From JAVBMP01 sp031552195 (GTDB lineage: Bacteria; Desulfobacterota; Desulfovibrionia; Desulfovibrionales; Desulfovibrionaceae): a DNA stretch of 64,000 nucleotides. The number at the start of each line of letters is the position of its first letter. Position 1 is the first letter of the stretch. This document shows positions 63,365-64,000 of this stretch, piece by piece. Location of the stretch: NCBI GenBank assembly GCA_031552195.1, contig JAVBMT010000018.1, positions 27,724-91,723 on the forward strand, in the 5' to 3' direction. The translations under genes and the position numbers were made by a program. The notes under the pieces were generated by a model that was not told the DNA's origin, ran no database searches, and saw nothing but the letters and a program-made list of their open reading frames with translations.

Positions 63365-64000
63365 ATGGCCCAGATTACAAAACAGTTCGGCAAAATCGCC
63401 GTAAGCGTCGAAACCCCTCATCTGCTTAACTTGCAGGTTGATTCTTACAAGACCTTCCTGCAGGAAGGGGTTGAGGCGCGCGACAAAGACACCGGCCTTG
63501 AAGGCGTTTTCCGCTCCGTCTTCCCGATTGAAGACTTCAACCGCACCGCCAGCCTGGAATATGTGAGCTACGAAATAAGCGAGCCTAAGTACGACCAGGC
63601 GGAATGCATCAGCAAGGGCCTGACCTATGAAGCGCCAATTCGCATCAAGGTCCGCCTCGTGGTCTACGACGTTGACGAAGACAGCGGCAACCGCTCCATC
63701 CGCGACATCAAGGAACAGGACATCTACTTCGGAACCCTGCCCCTGATGACCGAGAAAGGCACCTTTATCGTCAACGGCACCGAACGCGTCATCGTGAACC
63801 AGCTGCAGCGCTCGCCCGGCATCATTTTCGAACACGATTCCGGCAAGACCCACTCCAGCCGCAAAGTGCTGTATTCCTGCCGGGTCATCCCCATGCGCGG
63901 GTCCTGGCTGGATTTCGACTTCGACCACAAAGACATCCTCTACGTGCGCATCGACCGTCGCCGCAAGATGCCGGCCACGGTGCTCTTCCGGGCCATGGGC
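63365..64000 (+). CDS. rpoB: RNA polymerase beta subunit (5' part, cut by the window end)
   Basis: N-terminal 212 codons of the beta subunit, ending at the window edge. FLQEGVEARDKDTGLEGVFRSVFPIEDF, SLEYVSYEISEPKY, KEQDIYFGTLPLMTEKGTFIVNGTERVIVNQLQRSPG and SGKTHSSRKVLYSCRVIP are standard RpoB sequence. ATGAGGTAAAGC before the ATG gives a ribosome binding site. The usual rplJ-rplL genes are not upstream; instead an aminotransferase and its terminator are, with a 608-base gap. Confidence 0.97.
   Translation, partial: MAQITKQFGKIAVSVETPHLLNLQVDSYKTFLQEGVEARDKDTGLEGVFRSVFPIEDFNRTASLEYVSYEISEPKYDQAECISKGLTYEAPIRIKVRLVVYDVDEDSGNRSIRDIKEQDIYFGTLPLMTEKGTFIVNGTERVIVNQLQRSPGIIFEHDSGKTHSSRKVLYSCRVIPMRGSWLDFDFDHKDILYVRIDRRRKMPATVLFRAMG

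Noticed and set aside
1..64000. tRNA, rRNA, CRISPR arrays and complete insertion sequences
   Set aside because: I looked for TTCGA-type T-arm patterns, spaced direct repeats and transposase-like proteins, and found none outside coding context. A covariance-model search could still find a small RNA missed by eye.

Overview
The window looks like chromosome from a Gram-negative, anaerobic, hydrogen-metabolising deltaproteobacterium, most likely of the Desulfovibrionaceae. This is inferred from gene content, not from a search. The supporting genes are a soluble periplasmic [NiFe] hydrogenase with a Tat signal (HynB-HynA), a membrane pyrophosphatase, anaerobic-type cobalamin genes (cbiD, cbiET, cbiF), a fused TAXI-TRAP transporter, multi-PAS hybrid histidine kinases, a YkgJ-type Cys-cluster protein and the non-mevalonate isoprenoid genes. 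The DNA is moderately GC-rich and densely coding. I see no rRNA, tRNA, CRISPR array, prophage or insertion sequence with a transposase.

Layout. 0-7.4 kb: a soluble hybrid kinase, a Cys-cluster protein, a haemolysin-III protein, a TetR regulator with a strong self-overlapping promoter, and a GH13 amylase-type enzyme behind a perfect 16-bp palindrome. 7.4-16.2 kb: an aconitase-superfamily hydratase, then divergently a complete three-gene RND efflux operon. 16.2-18.3 kb: a YjaB-like acetyltransferase, then fmt and def on the other strand. 18.7-23.9 kb: hynB-hynA and the H+-pyrophosphatase hppA. 23.9-29.2 kb (minus strand): a ferritin-like protein, a membrane hybrid kinase and a FUSC-type membrane protein. 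29.2-40.2 kb (minus): one long close-packed run ispG - proS - SGNH-like - xseA - two M23 endopeptidase-like genes - xseB - ispA - dxs - hpt. 40.5-44.3 kb: TAXI-TRAP binding protein and permease. 44.4-51.3 kb: argS, a SPOR protein, then the phospholipid-transport set mlaE-mlaF-mlaD-mlaC-mlaA. 51.3-54.6 kb: cbiD-cbiET-cbiF. 54.7-59.6 kb (minus): a U32 protein and glycogen phosphorylase. 59.8-62.8 kb: dut, argD and a second aminotransferase. The window ends 212 codons into rpoB.

How the genes fit together. ispG, dxs and ispA cover the start, a late step and the prenyl-chain end of isoprenoid synthesis. The GH13 enzyme and GlgP both act on alpha-glucans. The RND system and the Mla system serve the envelope. 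The hydrogenase, proton-pumping pyrophosphatase and TRAP system point to periplasmic H2 chemistry and ion-gradient energetics. The orphan HPt protein could serve one or both hybrid kinases, since neither carries a recognisable HPt domain.

Most unusual points: an MlaD with two tandem MCE modules; a 128-bp nested-palindrome element between mlaC and mlaA that looks like a MITE; a 20-bp perfect hairpin across the mlaF stop codon; a tetR gene predicted to be leaderless; tandem M23 genes splitting xseA from xseB; and rpoB lying downstream of an aminotransferase instead of rplJ-rplL, behind a hairpin-rich leader. I did not find a convincing, wholly new multi-gene system.
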